DNA of 64,000 nucleotides from Pseudomonadota bacterium (GTDB lineage Bacteria; Pseudomonadota; Gammaproteobacteria; Burkholderiales; JAKAFK01): positions 31,039 through 95,038 of the forward strand of contig JAJYKK010000003.1 of assembly GCA_021788645.1 (NCBI GenBank), in the 5' to 3' direction. Shown here in pieces: positions 24,901 through 35,814 of the stretch. The notes beneath the pieces are model-generated. The model was not told the origin of the DNA and did not search any database. It worked only from the letters and a program-made list of their open reading frames with translations. The position numbers and the translations under genes were made by a program. Every line of letters starts with the position of its first letter. Position 1 is the stretch's first letter.

Positions 24901-26434
24901 GGTAGTCGAAGGGCAGCCGCACCTTCTGGGAGAGCACCGCCATCGGGGTGTCATCGCCCATGGAGCCCACGGCTTCCTGCCCGTCTTCGGCCAGCACGCG
25001 CAGGATCTGGTCGCGCTCTTCGAAGGTCACGCCGAAGAGCTTCTGGTACGCCGCTCCGGTGTCGGCGTCCCAGGCGGGCAGATCGGCATCCTCCTCGAGC
25101 GAGGACGGCAGAATCTGGGCATTCTCCTTGAGCCAGGCGCGATATGGCTTGGCCTGGGCCAGCTCGCGGTCGATGTCTTGCGGGCTGAGGAGCTTCCCCG
25201 TATGGAGGTCGATGGCGATCATCTGGCCCGGCTTCACGCGCCCCTTCTCGACCACGTCGGCGGGCGCATAGTCCCACACCCCCACTTCCGAGGCGACGGT
25301 GAGGTGCCGGTCGCGCGTCACCACATAGCGCGCGGGGCGCAGCCCGTTGCGGTCGAGCAGGCACACCCCGAAGCGGCCGTCGGTGAGCACCACGCCCGCG
25401 GGCCCGTCCCAGGGCTCCATGTGCATGGAGTTGTACTCGTAGAACGCCCTGAGGTCGGGATCCATGGTGCTCGCGTTCTGCCACGCCGGGGGAATCATGA
25501 GGCGCAGCGCCCGGAACAGACCGACCCCGCCCATCAGGAGGCCCTCCAGCATGTTGTCCATGCTGAGGGAATCGGAGCCCGTGGACGAGACGATCGGCCG
25601 CACGTCGTCCATGTTCGGGAGGTGGGCCGAGACGAACTTCCGCTCGCGGGCGCGCGACCAGTTGCGATTGCCCTGCAGCGTGTTGATCTCGCCGTTGTGC
25701 GCCAGATAGCGGAAGGGCTGGGCGAGCCGCCACTCGGGCCAGGTGTTGGTCGAGAAGCGCTGGTGATAAACGGCGAGGCTCGAGGCGAAGCGTTCGTCCT
25801 CGAGGTCGGGATAGAAGACCGGCAGGTTGGCCGGCATCACGAGGCCCTTGTAGGCGATCACCTGGGCGGAGAGCGTCGGGATGTAGAAGGCGGGATCGCG
25901 GGCGAGCTGCTTCTCGGCCTGCCGGCGCGCGATGTAGAGCTTGCGCTCGAAGGCGGCGGCGGACAGCGGCTCGGGGCAATTGACGAAGATCTGTTCGATC
26001 ACCGGCAGGTGGGCGCGCGCATAATCGCCGCATGCCGCCGGGTTGGTGGGCACCGGCCGGAAGCCCGCGAGCGGGAGTCCCTGGGCGGCGAGCGCCTCGC
26101 GCAGGCACGCGCGCGCGGCCTCCGCCTGGCCCGCGTCCGGGCTCAGAAAGACGAGTCCGGCGGCATATTCTGGGGCCAGGCTCAAGCCGTGCGCCCGGGC
26201 CGCCGCGCGCAGGAAGGCGTCGGGCTTCTTGAACAGGAGCCCGCAGCCGTCGCCGGATTTGCCGTCCGCGGCCACGGCGCCCCGGTGCGTGAGGCACGCG
26301 AGCGAGCGGATGGCGGTCTTCACCAGCCAATGGCTCGGCTGGTCGTCCATCTGGGCGATCAGCCCGAAGCCGCAACTGTCCTGTTCAAACTCGGGACGGT
26401 AAAGCGTGCCGTCCAACCCGTGCTGTCTGTCCAT
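21986..26434 (-). CDS. gltB: Glutamate synthase large subunit
   Basis: Start [24 protein letters not shown] with catalytic Cys region; FMN and Fe-S domains, GXGXG repeats. Confidence 0.97.
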   Translation of the reverse strand: MDRQHGLDGTLYRPEFEQDSCGFGLIAQMDDQPSHWLVKTAIRSLACLTHRGAVAADGKSGDGCGLLFKKPDAFLRAAARAHGLSLAPEYAAGLVFLSPDAGQAEAARACLREALAAQGLPLAGFRPVPTNPAACGDYARAHLPVIEQIFVNCPEPLSAAAFERKLYIARRQAEKQLARDPAFYIPTLSAQVIAYKGLVMPANLPVFYPDLEDERFASSLAVYHQRFSTNTWPEWRLAQPFRYLAHNGEINTLQGNRNWSRARERKFVSAHLPNMDDVRPIVSSTGSDSLSMDNMLEGLLMGGVGLFRALRLMIPPAWQNASTMDPDLRAFYEYNSMHMEPWDGPAGVVLTDGRFGVCLLDRNGLRPARYVVTRDRHLTVASEVGVWDYAPADVVEKGRVKPGQMIAIDLHTGKLLSPQDIDRELAQAKPYRAWLKENAQILPSSLEEDADLPAWDADTGAAYQKLFGVTFEERDQILRVLAEDGQEAVGSMGDDTPMAVLSQKVRLPFDYLRQQFAQVTNPPIDPIREAVVMSLNTCFGPERNLFQETPEHARRLEVNSPVLSHDKFARLTRLAQPEYRAITLDLTYDPEKIALREALEQLAREAVAAVRDGHVILVLSDRAIAPTRLPIHALFATGCVHHALIAHGLRCDANIVVETGAARDPHQVATLIGYGATAVYPYLAYQTLLELARAGEVKLPPAKALSNYRKGINKGLLKIMSKMGISSIASYRGAQLFEAIGIHPDVVALCLTGTVSRVAGADFKDFEDDQRRLARAAFNPLKPVGQGGLLKFVFGEEYHAYNPDVVVELQKAVRTGDYGAYRAFAERVNGRPVAMLRDLLRLKEGLAPIPLDEVEPEEAILKRFDSAGMSLGALSPEAHEALAEAMNRLGGRSNSGEGGEDPARYGTVKMSKIKQVASGRFGVTPHYLVNAEVLQIKMAQGAKPGEGGQLPGHKVSEMIARLRCSKPGISLISPPPHHDIYSIEDLAQLIFDLKQINPTALVSVKLVAEPGVGTIAAGVAKAYADLITISGYDGGTGASPLTSVKYAGTPWELGLSEAQQVLRANGLRGRVRVQADGGLKTGLDVVKAAILGAESFGFGTAPMIALGCKYLRICHLNNCATGVATQDARLRSQHFVGLPEMVMNYFTFVARETREWMARLGVARLADLIGRVDLLERIPGETARQAKLDLSALTREGGIPADEPRFCVSAANPSFDKAELAEKMLADARSAIEAQTPLTLEYAVCNTHRSIGARVSGEIARTHGAGGLPADCLTLRCRGSAGQSFGVWNAPGLTLVLEGDANDYVGKGMAGGQLVLFPPQEARFLPHEAVIMGNTCLYGATGGRLNAAGIAGERFAVRNSGAMAVVEGVGDHGCEYMTGGCVIVLGETGLNFGAGMTGGFALVYDKGGDFPNRYNNELIDIHRIDPEPMAQYREFLRAQIERHVGLTGSPRGRALLDAFRESASRFWLVKPKAAELNSLLQL

Positions 26435-26524
26435 CCCCGCAAGCCCGAAATCAAGTGAAAAGTATCTGATTCTACCTGCGCAGGCGGCGTGGGGCAATCC
26501 TGATGGGCGGGGGAGCGCTCGCCC

Positions 26525-27790
26525 TCAAGGGGCGAGCCAGGCGGCGGCCGCGAGGCCGGCGGCGGCGAGCAATGCCAGCGGGATCGCGGCGCGCAGGGCG
26601 GCCCGCGGTCCGGCGAAGGCCATCGCGTAGCCCGCCTTGATGAGGTTGTTGGAGGACGCGGCGATGAGCACCGCGGCGGCGGCCACCGCCGTGCCCACCC
26701 CGGCCACGCCGCCCTGTGCGAGACTCAGCACGAAGGGGTCGATGTCGGTGAGCCCGACGAGGCCCGCGAGCGCGAACAGGCCGTTGTGGCCGTAGGTGTG
26801 CTCGACCCAGGTCGAGACGATGGACACCAGCACGAAAAGCCCGGCGAATACGGCGGCGGCCCCGAGTTCCAGCGGATTCATGCGCTGCAGCGTGCCGTTC
26901 GCCTCGCGCACGGCACGCCGTCCCGCCCAGGCGGTCAAGGCGAAGCCGAAGAGGGCGAGCGCCAGGAGCGAGGGGGCCAGCACGAGGGCGAGGCGCGGGC
27001 TGAACACGGCGACCACGGCGAGGATGCGCAGGTTCATGAGGGCGGTGGCGAGCACGATCCCTGCCTGAAGGGCGGCGAGGTTCGCCGTGCCGGTCCGCGC
27101 GCGCTGGGCGAGCGAGATGGTGGTCGCGGTGGACGAATACAGTCCGCCCAGGCCCGCGGCCAGCAGCACGCCGCGCGTGGGGGAGATATAGCGGGTGGCG
27201 AGATAGCTGGCGTAGGAGAGGCCCGAGACCACCACCACGGCGAGCCAAAGCCGGTAGGGCGTGATCTGGGTGAACCCGGAGACCGGGTGGTCGGGCAGGA
27301 GCGGCAGGATGATCGCGGTGAGCACCAGGAATTTCGCGAGGGTGAGGATTTCCTCGCGGGGAATCTTGCGCGCGGCGGCGTGCAGGGGCTCCTTGGCGCC
27401 CAGCAGGATGACGGCGCCCACGGTGATGGCGACGACCACCCAGTGGGGCTGGGTCAAGGTCGCCGGTCCCAGGAGGAAGGCGAGCGCGTTGGCGACCGGG
27501 CTCATGAGGCCCGGTCCGCGCCGGGACGGGTCGGCGCCGGGCCGCCACAGCCAGAAGTAGTAGGCGAAAAGCCAGGCGCCCAGCACCGCGAGGCCGGCGC
27601 TCAAGGCGAGCGCACGGGCGGGGTCCAGGGCGTAGAGGAGGGTGCCTGCGAGGGCGAGGAGCGGAAAGGTGCGGACGCCGCCCGGGGGCTTGACGGGATC
27701 GTCGGTATGGTATTCCTCGAACGCGAGGCCGAAGAAAAAGGACAGGGCGACGACGAGCCCCAGCTTCTCAGGCGAGATCACGAATGGCAT
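26525..27790 (-). CDS. MgtC/SapB-DUF4010 family membrane protein
   Basis: Polytopic; GLAFEEYHTDDPVKPPGGVRTFPLLALAGTL. Confidence 0.85.
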   Translation of the reverse strand: MPFVISPEKLGLVVALSFFFGLAFEEYHTDDPVKPPGGVRTFPLLALAGTLLYALDPARALALSAGLAVLGAWLFAYYFWLWRPGADPSRRGPGLMSPVANALAFLLGPATLTQPHWVVVAITVGAVILLGAKEPLHAAARKIPREEILTLAKFLVLTAIILPLLPDHPVSGFTQITPYRLWLAVVVVSGLSYASYLATRYISPTRGVLLAAGLGGLYSSTATTISLAQRARTGTANLAALQAGIVLATALMNLRILAVVAVFSPRLALVLAPSLLALALFGFALTAWAGRRAVREANGTLQRMNPLELGAAAVFAGLFVLVSIVSTWVEHTYGHNGLFALAGLVGLTDIDPFVLSLAQGGVAGVGTAVAAAAVLIAASSNNLIKAGYAMAFAGPRAALRAAIPLALLAAAGLAAAAWLAP

Positions 27791-27850
27791 CGGCGCCTCC
27801 GCGGCCGTTTTCTTTATTCTCGGCGCGCCCGCCGCCCGGGGCGGCGGGCG

Positions 27851-28984
27851 TCAGGACGCCTCGTTCATGTCGAACAGACGCCGGTGCTCCCGCATGGCGT
27901 AGCGGTCGGTCATGCCGGCAATGTAGTCGGCGATCGGGCGCAGCCCGCGGGCGTCCACCTTGGCCTGATAATCGGGCGGCAGCAGGCGGGGGTTGTCGCG
28001 GAACGCGTCGAACAGCTCGCGGATGATGCGCTGTGCCTTCGCGGTCATGCGGGTCACCCGGTAATGGCGGTAGAGCTGTTCGCGCAAGAAGGTCTTGAGC
28101 GTCTGCTGCTCCGCCTCGATCGCGGCGCTGAAGCCGATGAGCCGAGGCCCCTGGCGGACCTCGTCGGGGCTGCGCGGTGCGGCTGCCTGGATGCGGCCCC
28201 GGCTCTGCTCGATGAGGTCGCGCACCAGCGTGTCGATGATGCGGCGCACCGTCTCGTGCACCAGCCGCCGTCCGGCCAGCATCGGGTAGGCCTGGCGCAC
28301 GGCCTGCAGGTGGCGCCCGAAGAGGGCGACCTCCGAGAGGCCTTCCAGGCGGATGAGGCCGGAGCGCAGCCCGTCGTCCACGTCATGGTTGTTGTAGGCG
28401 ATCTCGTCGGCGAGGTTGGTCACCTGGGCCTCGAGACTCGGGCGCTCGTCGCGCAGGAAGCGGCTTCCGAGTTCGCCCAGGGCGTGGGCCTTGGCCTTCG
28501 AGCAGTGCTTGAGGATGCCCTCGCGGGTCTCGAAGGTGAGGTTCAGGCCGTCGAATTCGGCGTAGCGCTCCTCCAGCAGGTCGACGACGCGCAGGCTCTG
28601 GAGGTTGTGCTCGAAGCCCCCGTGCCCCTGCATGCAGGTGTTGAGGGCGTCCTGGCCGGCATGGCCGAAGGGCGTGTGGCCCAGGTCGTGCGCGAGCGAG
28701 ATGGCTTCCACCAGGTCCTCGTTGAGGGCAAGGCTCCGCGCGATCGAGCGGCCGATCTGGGCCACCTCCAGGCTGTGGGTCAGGCGCGTGCGGAAGAGAT
28801 CGCCTTCGTGGTTGATGAAGACCTGCGTCTTGTACTCGAGGCGCCGGAAGGCGCTCGAGTGGATGATTCGGTCCCGGTCGCGCTGGGCCTGCGTGCGGCC
28901 GGCCGGCAGCGGTTCGGCGATCGCGCGCCCGCGCGAGTTGGCCTCGCTCACCGCATAGCACGCCGGCGCGCTCACGCGCGGCAT
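27851..28984 (-). CDS. dgt: Deoxyguanosinetriphosphate triphosphohydrolase-like protein
   Basis: [46 protein letters not shown]. Confidence 0.94.
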   Translation of the reverse strand: MPRVSAPACYAVSEANSRGRAIAEPLPAGRTQAQRDRDRIIHSSAFRRLEYKTQVFINHEGDLFRTRLTHSLEVAQIGRSIARSLALNEDLVEAISLAHDLGHTPFGHAGQDALNTCMQGHGGFEHNLQSLRVVDLLEERYAEFDGLNLTFETREGILKHCSKAKAHALGELGSRFLRDERPSLEAQVTNLADEIAYNNHDVDDGLRSGLIRLEGLSEVALFGRHLQAVRQAYPMLAGRRLVHETVRRIIDTLVRDLIEQSRGRIQAAAPRSPDEVRQGPRLIGFSAAIEAEQQTLKTFLREQLYRHYRVTRMTAKAQRIIRELFDAFRDNPRLLPPDYQAKVDARGLRPIADYIAGMTDRYAMREHRRLFDMNEAS

Positions 28985-30057
28985 CCTTCCGCCAGCGCCG
29001 CGCGCAATGCGGCCTCGGGCACCTCGGCGGTCAAGACCGCCTCACCCAGACGGCGCAGCAGCACGAAGCGGATCCTCCCCCCTTCCACCTTCTTGTCGAG
29101 GCCCATGAGCGCGAGGTAGCGCTCGAAGCCGAGATCCGGCGCCCTGACCGGCAGGCGGGCGGCCGAGAGGATCGCCGCGACGCGGCTCACGTCCGCCGCG
29201 CCCAGCCAGCCCAGGTGCTGCGACAGGCGCGCGGCGAGCATCGTGCCGGCCGCGACCGCCTCGCCGTGCAGCCAGGTGCCATAGCCCATCCCCGCCTCGA
29301 TGGCGTGCCCGAAGGTATGTCCCAGATTGAGGAGCGCGCGCGCGCCGCCCTCCCGCTCGTCGGCGGCCACCACCGCCGCCTTGTTCTCGCAGGAGCGGCG
29401 GATGGCGTACGCGAGCGCGGCATGGTCGCGGCCGACCAAGGCCGCCATGTGCTGCTCCAGCCAGTCGAGGAACGGCAGGTCGCGGATGAGGCCGTACTTG
29501 ATCACCTCGGCGAGCCCGGCGGAGAGCTCCCGGTCGGGCAGGGTATCGAGGGTCGCGGGGTCGGCGATCACGGCGCGCGGCTGGTAGAAGGCGCCGATCA
29601 TGTTCTTGCCGAGCGGGTGATTGATGCCGGTCTTGCCGCCGACCGACGAGTCGACCTGGGCGAGCAGCGTGGTGGGGATCTGGATGAAGGGTACGCCGCG
29701 CAGGTAGGTGGCCGCGGCGAAGCCCGCCAGGTCGCCGACCACGCCGCCCCCCAGGGCGATGACCGTGGTCTTGCGCTCGCAGCGGTGCTCGAGGAGCGCG
29801 TCGAAGAGGGTGTTGAGCGTCTTCCACTCCTTGTAGACCTCTCCGTCGGGGATGACGATGGGCACCACCTCGACCCCTTGGGCCTGCAGGGCCTGGGTGA
29901 GGGCCTCGAGATACAAGGGGGCCACGGTGGTGTTGGTGACCACCGCCACGCGCGGCTGGGCCAGCCGGGGCACCAGCAAGGACGCCTCGCGCAGGCATCC
30001 GGCGCCGATGTAAATGGGATAGCTTCGGTCTTTCAGGTCGACGATCAGTGTGTCCAT
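28972..30057 (-). CDS. aroB: 3-dehydroquinate synthase
   Basis: [48 protein letters not shown]. Confidence 0.97.
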   Translation of the reverse strand: MDTLIVDLKDRSYPIYIGAGCLREASLLVPRLAQPRVAVVTNTTVAPLYLEALTQALQAQGVEVVPIVIPDGEVYKEWKTLNTLFDALLEHRCERKTTVIALGGGVVGDLAGFAAATYLRGVPFIQIPTTLLAQVDSSVGGKTGINHPLGKNMIGAFYQPRAVIADPATLDTLPDRELSAGLAEVIKYGLIRDLPFLDWLEQHMAALVGRDHAALAYAIRRSCENKAAVVAADEREGGARALLNLGHTFGHAIEAGMGYGTWLHGEAVAAGTMLAARLSQHLGWLGAADVSRVAAILSAARLPVRAPDLGFERYLALMGLDKKVEGGRIRFVLLRRLGEAVLTAEVPEAALRAALAEGCRA

Positions 30058-30124
30058 GCGGCTATGCTAGCAGGAAATGCGGAAGACGGGGCAGGCGCGG
30101 TCCAAGGCGGCGACGCGCTGAACG

Positions 30125-30661
30125 CTACGGCCGCGCGAGCTTCTGGGCGAGCTCCCGGGCCAGGGCGGGCACGTTGTGGCCGCGGGTGTCGAGCACCAGG
30201 TCGGCGACTTCCCGGTAGAGGCCGTCGCGCTGGGCGAGGAGTTCGGCCAGCCGCGCCCGCGGATCGGCGGTGGCCAGCAGCGGCCGGTTGCGGTCGCGGT
30301 GCGTGCGCGCGAAGAGCTCGTCGAGCGGCGCGCACAGATAGACCACGGTGCCGTGGGCGCGCAGCAAAGCCCGGTTTTCCGGCAGGAGCACGGCGCCGCC
30401 GCCGGTCGCCAGCACGATATCCTGCTTCTGCGCCAGTTCCTGGATGACCGCCGCTTCGCGCGCCCGGAATCCGGCTTCGCCCTCGATCTCGAAGATGACC
30501 GGGATCTTGACGCCGGTGCGGTGCTCGATCTCGCGGTCGGCGTCATAGAACGTCTTGCCCAGCTGGCGGGAGAGCTCGCGCCCGAGGGTGGTCTTGCCGG
30601 CCCCCATGAGGCCCACCAGAAAGATGTTGCCGCGCACGGAGGGCAAATCGGTGTCTTCCAA
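30125..30661 (-). CDS. aroK: Shikimate kinase
   Basis: LVGLMGAGKTTLGRELSRQLGKTFYDADREIE; ATGGGAVL. Confidence 0.96.
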   Translation of the reverse strand: MEDTDLPSVRGNIFLVGLMGAGKTTLGRELSRQLGKTFYDADREIEHRTGVKIPVIFEIEGEAGFRAREAAVIQELAQKQDIVLATGGGAVLLPENRALLRAHGTVVYLCAPLDELFARTHRDRNRPLLATADPRARLAELLAQRDGLYREVADLVLDTRGHNVPALARELAQKLARP

Positions 30662-30748
30662 GTTCTGGCACGCGCCGGTGCGGGCAGTGCCGATCCGCGA
30701 TTATGCCACCCCGGGCGCCGCCGGCAAAGGGGCGCCCCGCCGGCGCCC

Positions 30749-32833
30749 CTATTGGATGTCGAGGCTGGACTTGAGGATCTTCGGCGTCACAAAGATCAGC
30801 AGTTCGCTCCGATTGTCCTGCACGTCGGTGTTCTTGAACAGGTTGCCGAGCACCGGGAGATCGCCCAGGACCGGCACCTTGTTGACCTGGTTGTTGGAGG
30901 TCTGCTCGTAGATGCCGCCCAGCACGGCGGTCTCCCCGTTGTTGACCAGGACCTGGGTCTGCACCCGCTGCGTGTCGATGGACGGGACGCCGGCATAGAT
31001 CTGCCCCACCTGATCCTTGCGCACGTCGAGGTCCATGAGGACCTTGTTGTCGGGCGTGATCTGCGGCGTGACCGCCAGCGACAGGACCGCATCCTTGAAG
31101 GAGACGGACGTCGCCCCGCTGCTGGTGGCCTGCTGGTAGGGGATTTCCGTGCCCTGCTCGATGACCGCCTTCTGCTTGTCGGCGGTCAGCACGCGCGGAC
31201 TGGAGATCACCTTGCCCCGCCCGTCGGCCTGCAGGGCGCTGAGCTCGAGGTTGAGCAGCCCGTTGCCGTTGATCCGCAGCAAGGTCAATGCGAGGCTTCC
31301 CACCGCGTTCGGGACCGGCAGGTTCACGTTCGCGTCGTTGGCGGAGATCGTGGTGGCGAGCGCCCCGCCGGCAAGGGACTGCGAGTCGGTGATGTTCGAG
31401 GCGAGGCCGGTCTGGACGGTGTTGGCGCGGCCCTGGTCCGCCACCCCCAGGCGCACGCCGAGCTGGCGGCTGAACTGGGTGTCGGCGATGACGATGCGCG
31501 AGGAGATCAGCACCTGCCGGACCGGGATGTCGATCTGGCTGATGAGGGCGCGCACCCGTTCCAGGTTCTCGGGGGTGTCCTGCACGAAGGCGGTGTTGGT
31601 CCGCGGATCGACCACCACGCTGCCGCGCTTCGAGAGGATGTTCTGCTTGCCGGTCAGGAGCTTCTGCACGTCCTGCGCACGGGCATAGCGCAGGTGGAAG
31701 ACCTCCGTGCGCAACGGTTCGAGGTTCGCGATCTGATTCTTTGCCTCGAGGTCCAGCTTCTCGCGCGCGGCGATCTCGGCGCTCGGGGCGATCCAGATGA
31801 CGTTGCCGTCGACCTCCTTGGACAGCCCCTTGGCCCGCAGGATGATCGCCAGCGCCTGGTCCCACGGCACGTCCTTGAGCAGGAGCGTGAGGTTGCCGTG
31901 CACGCTGTCGCTCACCACGATGTTCTGGCCGGTGAAATCGGCGATCACCTGCAAGGCGGCGCGCACGTCCACGTTCTGCAGGTTGAGGGAGAGCTTCTCG
32001 CCGGTGTAGTGGGGCTTCTCGGGCCGGGCGCTGGCCGAGGTGATGGGCTTGACCTGCAGCACGAACTGCCGGTTGGTCTGATAGGCGGAATAGGTCCAGT
32101 TGCCCGTCGGGGTGACCACCATGTGCACGTTGCGCTCGCGCGCCACCGTGTCGATGGTCTTGACCGGGGTGCCGAAGTCGGTGACGTCCAGGCGCCTTTG
32201 GAGGCGGGACGGCAAGGTGGTGTCGAGGAAGTCGACCACCAGGGATTTGCCCCGGGTGCGGATGTCGATGCCGGTCGTGGTGTCGGCGAGGCTCACGACC
32301 ACGCGTCCGGTGTCGTCGGCTCCGCGCCGGAAGTCCACGTTGCGGATGGCGTGGCCGGCGGGCTGCGGCGCGCCGGCGGCGAAATGGGTGGCGAGGTTGG
32401 TCGCCGCCGGCTGCGCGCCGACGGTCGCGAGGTCGACGATGAGCTCCTTGCCCTTGACGTGGGTCTGGTAGGTGCCGGCCTGGGTCATGTTGATGACGAG
32501 CCGCGTGCGCGTGCCCGCCTGGACCACGTCGACGCCGGAGACCATGCCGCCATGCATGGCGATGGCATTGGCGCCCAGCCCGTTGGTGGTGTTCAGGAAG
32601 TCGATGGCGAGCCGCGGCGGGTTGTTGACGGCGAATGCCGGCGGGGTGAACGTGAGCGGGTCCTTGAGGCTGACCTGGATCTGCGTCCTGCCGTCCGACA
32701 AGGTGGCGTAGTCGACGCGCTGCACGCTGTTCGGGGTCGCGGCCCAGGCCGATCCCCAGGCGCCCACAAGGAGGCCGACGCATCCGGCCAGACGCCACGG
32801 CGCCATCCGTGTGAAGCAAGACACCATCGTCAT
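30749..32833 (-). CDS. pilQ: Type IV pilus secretin PilQ
   Basis: AMIN, STN and secretin domains; start MTMVSCFTRMAPWRLAGC. Confidence 0.95.
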   Translation of the reverse strand: MTMVSCFTRMAPWRLAGCVGLLVGAWGSAWAATPNSVQRVDYATLSDGRTQIQVSLKDPLTFTPPAFAVNNPPRLAIDFLNTTNGLGANAIAMHGGMVSGVDVVQAGTRTRLVINMTQAGTYQTHVKGKELIVDLATVGAQPAATNLATHFAAGAPQPAGHAIRNVDFRRGADDTGRVVVSLADTTTGIDIRTRGKSLVVDFLDTTLPSRLQRRLDVTDFGTPVKTIDTVARERNVHMVVTPTGNWTYSAYQTNRQFVLQVKPITSASARPEKPHYTGEKLSLNLQNVDVRAALQVIADFTGQNIVVSDSVHGNLTLLLKDVPWDQALAIILRAKGLSKEVDGNVIWIAPSAEIAAREKLDLEAKNQIANLEPLRTEVFHLRYARAQDVQKLLTGKQNILSKRGSVVVDPRTNTAFVQDTPENLERVRALISQIDIPVRQVLISSRIVIADTQFSRQLGVRLGVADQGRANTVQTGLASNITDSQSLAGGALATTISANDANVNLPVPNAVGSLALTLLRINGNGLLNLELSALQADGRGKVISSPRVLTADKQKAVIEQGTEIPYQQATSSGATSVSFKDAVLSLAVTPQITPDNKVLMDLDVRKDQVGQIYAGVPSIDTQRVQTQVLVNNGETAVLGGIYEQTSNNQVNKVPVLGDLPVLGNLFKNTDVQDNRSELLIFVTPKILKSSLDIQ

Positions 32834-33348
32834 TTTTTTTGCTCCTGATTTTGCTCCAGCAGGAGCTTGTTCTCCCGCTGGGTCCACTGGCCCGTATCGT
32901 CCTGCACGATTTCCTTGAGATCGATCTCGGTCGGGGTCAGTCGCGTGACGGTGCCGAAGTTCTGGCCCATGTGGTCGCCGACGCGGACCGAAAAGATCTT
33001 GTTGTCGGGGGCTTCGACGAGGGCGGTCATGTCCCCTTTCCGTTCCAGGATCCCCACCATGTGGAGCGTCTGCAGCGAGTAGGCCTCCAGCGGACCCTTC
33101 GGGCGATCGAGGTTGGGCCTCACCCCGCCGGCGCCGGGCGCCGGTATCAGGCGCGTCAGGTCGAAGGGGGAGGGCGTCGCATAGTCGTTGTAGGTATAGG
33201 GCACGTACGGCGTCACCTGCGGCAGCGGCGTTACGTGGCCGCGCAGCCCCTGGTTCGCCTGGCGGACGAACTGCTGCAGGTCCTGGTGCTCGCCGCCGGA
33301 ACAGGCGGCGCATCCGAGCGCCAGGAGCACGATCCAAGCGCGCTTCAT
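32830..33348 (-). CDS. pilP: Type IV pilus lipoprotein PilP
   Basis: Lipobox LALGCAAC; position in pilMNOPQ. Confidence 0.93.
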   Translation of the reverse strand: MKRAWIVLLALGCAACSGGEHQDLQQFVRQANQGLRGHVTPLPQVTPYVPYTYNDYATPSPFDLTRLIPAPGAGGVRPNLDRPKGPLEAYSLQTLHMVGILERKGDMTALVEAPDNKIFSVRVGDHMGQNFGTVTRLTPTEIDLKEIVQDDTGQWTQRENKLLLEQNQEQKK

Positions 33349-33971
33349 CAGTGGCCTCCCTTCTTGCCCTTCTCATGGGCGGCCGCCAGTTCCTGCTCCG
33401 ACAGATAGCGGTAGGTCTTGGCGACGGCGTTCATGGTGAGCGTGCCCGCGGGCGTCGGCGTCACATTGATGTCGTCGAGGGTGACGATGCGCGGCAGCTT
33501 GGCGACGTCGGTCGCGAAGGCGCCCAGGTCGTTGTAGCTGCCGTCGACGCGGATCTGGATCGGCAGCTCCGCATAGACCTTGTTGCGGGTCTCCTGCGCC
33601 GCCGGCCGGAACAGGTCGAACTTGAGGCCGCGGCCGATGCCCGCCTGGTTGATCTCGATCAGCAGCGCGGCCATCTCGGACTTGTTGGGCAGTTGGTGCA
33701 GCAGCGCGCCGAAGGACTGCTGGACCTCCGCGTACTGCTTGCGATAGGCCGCGAGGTTGACGGCCTCCCGGTCCTTGGCGAGGAAGGTCTCGCGCAGGTC
33801 CTGTTCCTGCGCCCGGGCCTTGTCGAGGCTGGCGAGCTGGTCGCTCCAGAGGAACCAGTAGCCGAGGAAGAGCACCAGGGCGAACACGATCGCGGCCAGC
33901 ACCGCCTTGGGTTGCCAAGGCCAGTTGCCGACGTCGCGAAAATTGAGGTTGTTGATGTCTTGCAGGTTCAT
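33348..33971 (-). CDS. pilO: Type IV pilus assembly protein PilO
   Basis: Start MNLQDINNLNFRDVGNWPWQPK; pilMNOPQ context. Confidence 0.93.
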   Translation of the reverse strand: MNLQDINNLNFRDVGNWPWQPKAVLAAIVFALVLFLGYWFLWSDQLASLDKARAQEQDLRETFLAKDREAVNLAAYRKQYAEVQQSFGALLHQLPNKSEMAALLIEINQAGIGRGLKFDLFRPAAQETRNKVYAELPIQIRVDGSYNDLGAFATDVAKLPRIVTLDDINVTPTPAGTLTMNAVAKTYRYLSEQELAAAHEKGKKGGH

Positions 33972-34555
33972 GCGCCTTTTCCTTGCGGGGTCCGCGCGTT
34001 CGCCTCGCCGGTCTGTGGCGCGCGCAGCTTGACGGTGAGCGAGAATTCGCTGACCTGCAGGCTGTTGACCGTCGCCGCCTGCGTCTCGATCAGGTGAGGC
34101 GAGGCGAGCCATGGCGAGGCGGAGAGGCGGCGCATCAAGTCCGACACGCGGGCATTGGACTGGGCGTAGCCGTTGAGGCTCACCGTATCGCCGTTCTCGT
34201 GGATGCTCGTGAGCGCCACCCCGGGCGGCAGCTGGGTGACCAGCTGATCGAGCAGGTGGACGGTCTGCGAGCGGTCCACCTCGAGTTTCTCGACCACCTG
34301 CTTGCGCTCGAGGAGCGCCATGATCTTTGCCTTGAGATGCTTGATGTCGGCGATCTTGTGGTCGAGCAGGGCGATCTGGCCCTTGAGGTATTCGTTGCGG
34401 TCCTTCTGGTTCTCGATGCGGGCGCCGATGATGGTGTACCCGAGCAAGACGATGAGCAGGCCGACCACCACGGAGGCCGCCAGCAGCGTGTTGAACTCGC
34501 GGGCGCGCGCCTGGCGCTTCTGCTCGCGATGGGGAAGCAGGTTGATGCGGATCAC
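33968..34555 (-). CDS. pilN: Type IV pilus assembly protein PilN
   Basis: MIRINLLPHREQKRQAR. Confidence 0.95.
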   Translation of the reverse strand: MIRINLLPHREQKRQARAREFNTLLAASVVVGLLIVLLGYTIIGARIENQKDRNEYLKGQIALLDHKIADIKHLKAKIMALLERKQVVEKLEVDRSQTVHLLDQLVTQLPPGVALTSIHENGDTVSLNGYAQSNARVSDLMRRLSASPWLASPHLIETQAATVNSLQVSEFSLTVKLRAPQTGEANARTPQGKGA

Positions 34556-35625
34556 GCGTCGAATCTCCGCAGGGCGAGGCCGCAGGCAATCACCAGCGCC
34601 GGGGCGTCCACGCGCAGCTTGCGGGCGTTGACGTGCGGGCCGATCGCCATGTCGGCAAACGGGTTGGCCATCAGGGTGGGGACCCGGGTGCGGGCGCCCA
34701 CCGTCTCGTCGAGCCCCGCGATGCCGGCGGTGCCGCCCGCGAGCAGGATATGGTCCACGCGGTTGTATTGCGTCGAGGAAAAGAAGAATTGAAGCGCGCG
34801 GGCGACTTCCAGCGCGAGGGTGTCCATGAATGGCTGCAGCACGTCGGGCTCGTAGTTCTCCGGCAGGCCCCCGTTGCGCTTGCCGAGCTCGGCCTCCTCC
34901 GCGGAGAGGCTGTACCGCCGCTGGATCTCGAGGGTGAGCTGATTGCCGCCGAAGCTCTGTTCGCGCAGGTAGACCGACTGGTGGTCATGCACGACGTTGA
35001 TGTGCATGGTGGATGCGCCGATGTCCACCAGCGCGACCGTCTGGTTGCGTCCGTTGCCGGGCAGCTGGCGCGCCAGGAGCTCGTAGGCGGTCTGGGTGGC
35101 GAAGGACTCGACGTCCATGACGGCCGCCTTGAGGCCGGCCTCCTGGATGGCGGCCAGGCGGTCCTCCACCTTCTCCTTGCGCGAGGCGGCGATGAGCACT
35201 TCCACCTCTTCCGCCGAGTTGGCCGCGGGGCCGAGCACTTGGAAGTCCAGGTTGACTTCGTCCAGGTCGAAAGGGATATACTGGTTGGCTTCGGATTCGA
35301 CTTGCGACTCGAGCTCGTGCTCGCTCAGATTCTTCGGGGCAATGATCTTCTTGGTGATGACGGAGGCGGACGGCAAGGCCAGCGCCGCCAGCTTGGTGCG
35401 CGAACCGAGGTGCTTCCACGCGCGCGCGACCGTTTCGCCGACATTTTCCAGATTTATGATGTTGCCATCAACCACCGATTCCTTGGGCAGGGGCTCGATG
35501 GCATACCGCTCGACGCGATAATGCGCCTTGCCGGTGTCGGCCAACTCGACCATTTTGACCGCTGACGAACTGATGTCGACGCCGATCAGGGCGGGCGATT
35601 TCACCTTGAGGAAATCGAATTGCAA
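34552..35625 (-). CDS. pilM: Type IV pilus assembly protein PilM
   Basis: LIGVDISSSAVKMVEL; actin-like ATPase fold. Confidence 0.95.
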   Translation of the reverse strand: MQFDFLKVKSPALIGVDISSSAVKMVELADTGKAHYRVERYAIEPLPKESVVDGNIINLENVGETVARAWKHLGSRTKLAALALPSASVITKKIIAPKNLSEHELESQVESEANQYIPFDLDEVNLDFQVLGPAANSAEEVEVLIAASRKEKVEDRLAAIQEAGLKAAVMDVESFATQTAYELLARQLPGNGRNQTVALVDIGASTMHINVVHDHQSVYLREQSFGGNQLTLEIQRRYSLSAEEAELGKRNGGLPENYEPDVLQPFMDTLALEVARALQFFFSSTQYNRVDHILLAGGTAGIAGLDETVGARTRVPTLMANPFADMAIGPHVNARKLRVDAPALVIACGLALRRFDA

Positions 35626-35768
35626 CGGAAATGCCCCCTATATGTCTTATGAATTACGGATGATACCCGTACGACATTTTAAATGCTAGTCGCATCAACC
35701 GGGCCGGGTGGGCGCCTGCCGCGGCAAGGGTGCCGTGCCCGGAGTTCCTTTTGGAGAAGGATAACGCC

Positions 35769-35774
35769 TATAAT
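35769..35774 (+). promoter_or_regulatory. Putative -10 TATAAT upstream of mrcA
   Basis: TATAAT 41 nt before the mrcA start; weak -35 TTCCTT with 18-bp spacer. Confidence 0.4.
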
Positions 35775-35814
35775 TGGCGGAACTTTAGGCTGACGCCTCA
35801 ACTTTTGATGGTTC

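Noticed and set aside
21992-26458. 1488-aa plus-strand ORF antisense to gltB
   Set aside because: High-GC codon bias keeps the antisense frame open; low-complexity composition, and gltB is unambiguous on the minus strand.
26786-32848. Long plus-strand ORFs (777 aa at 26786, 890 aa at 30176)
   Set aside because: Shadow ORFs spanning several well-identified minus-strand genes (DUF4010, dgt, aroB, aroK, pilQ).
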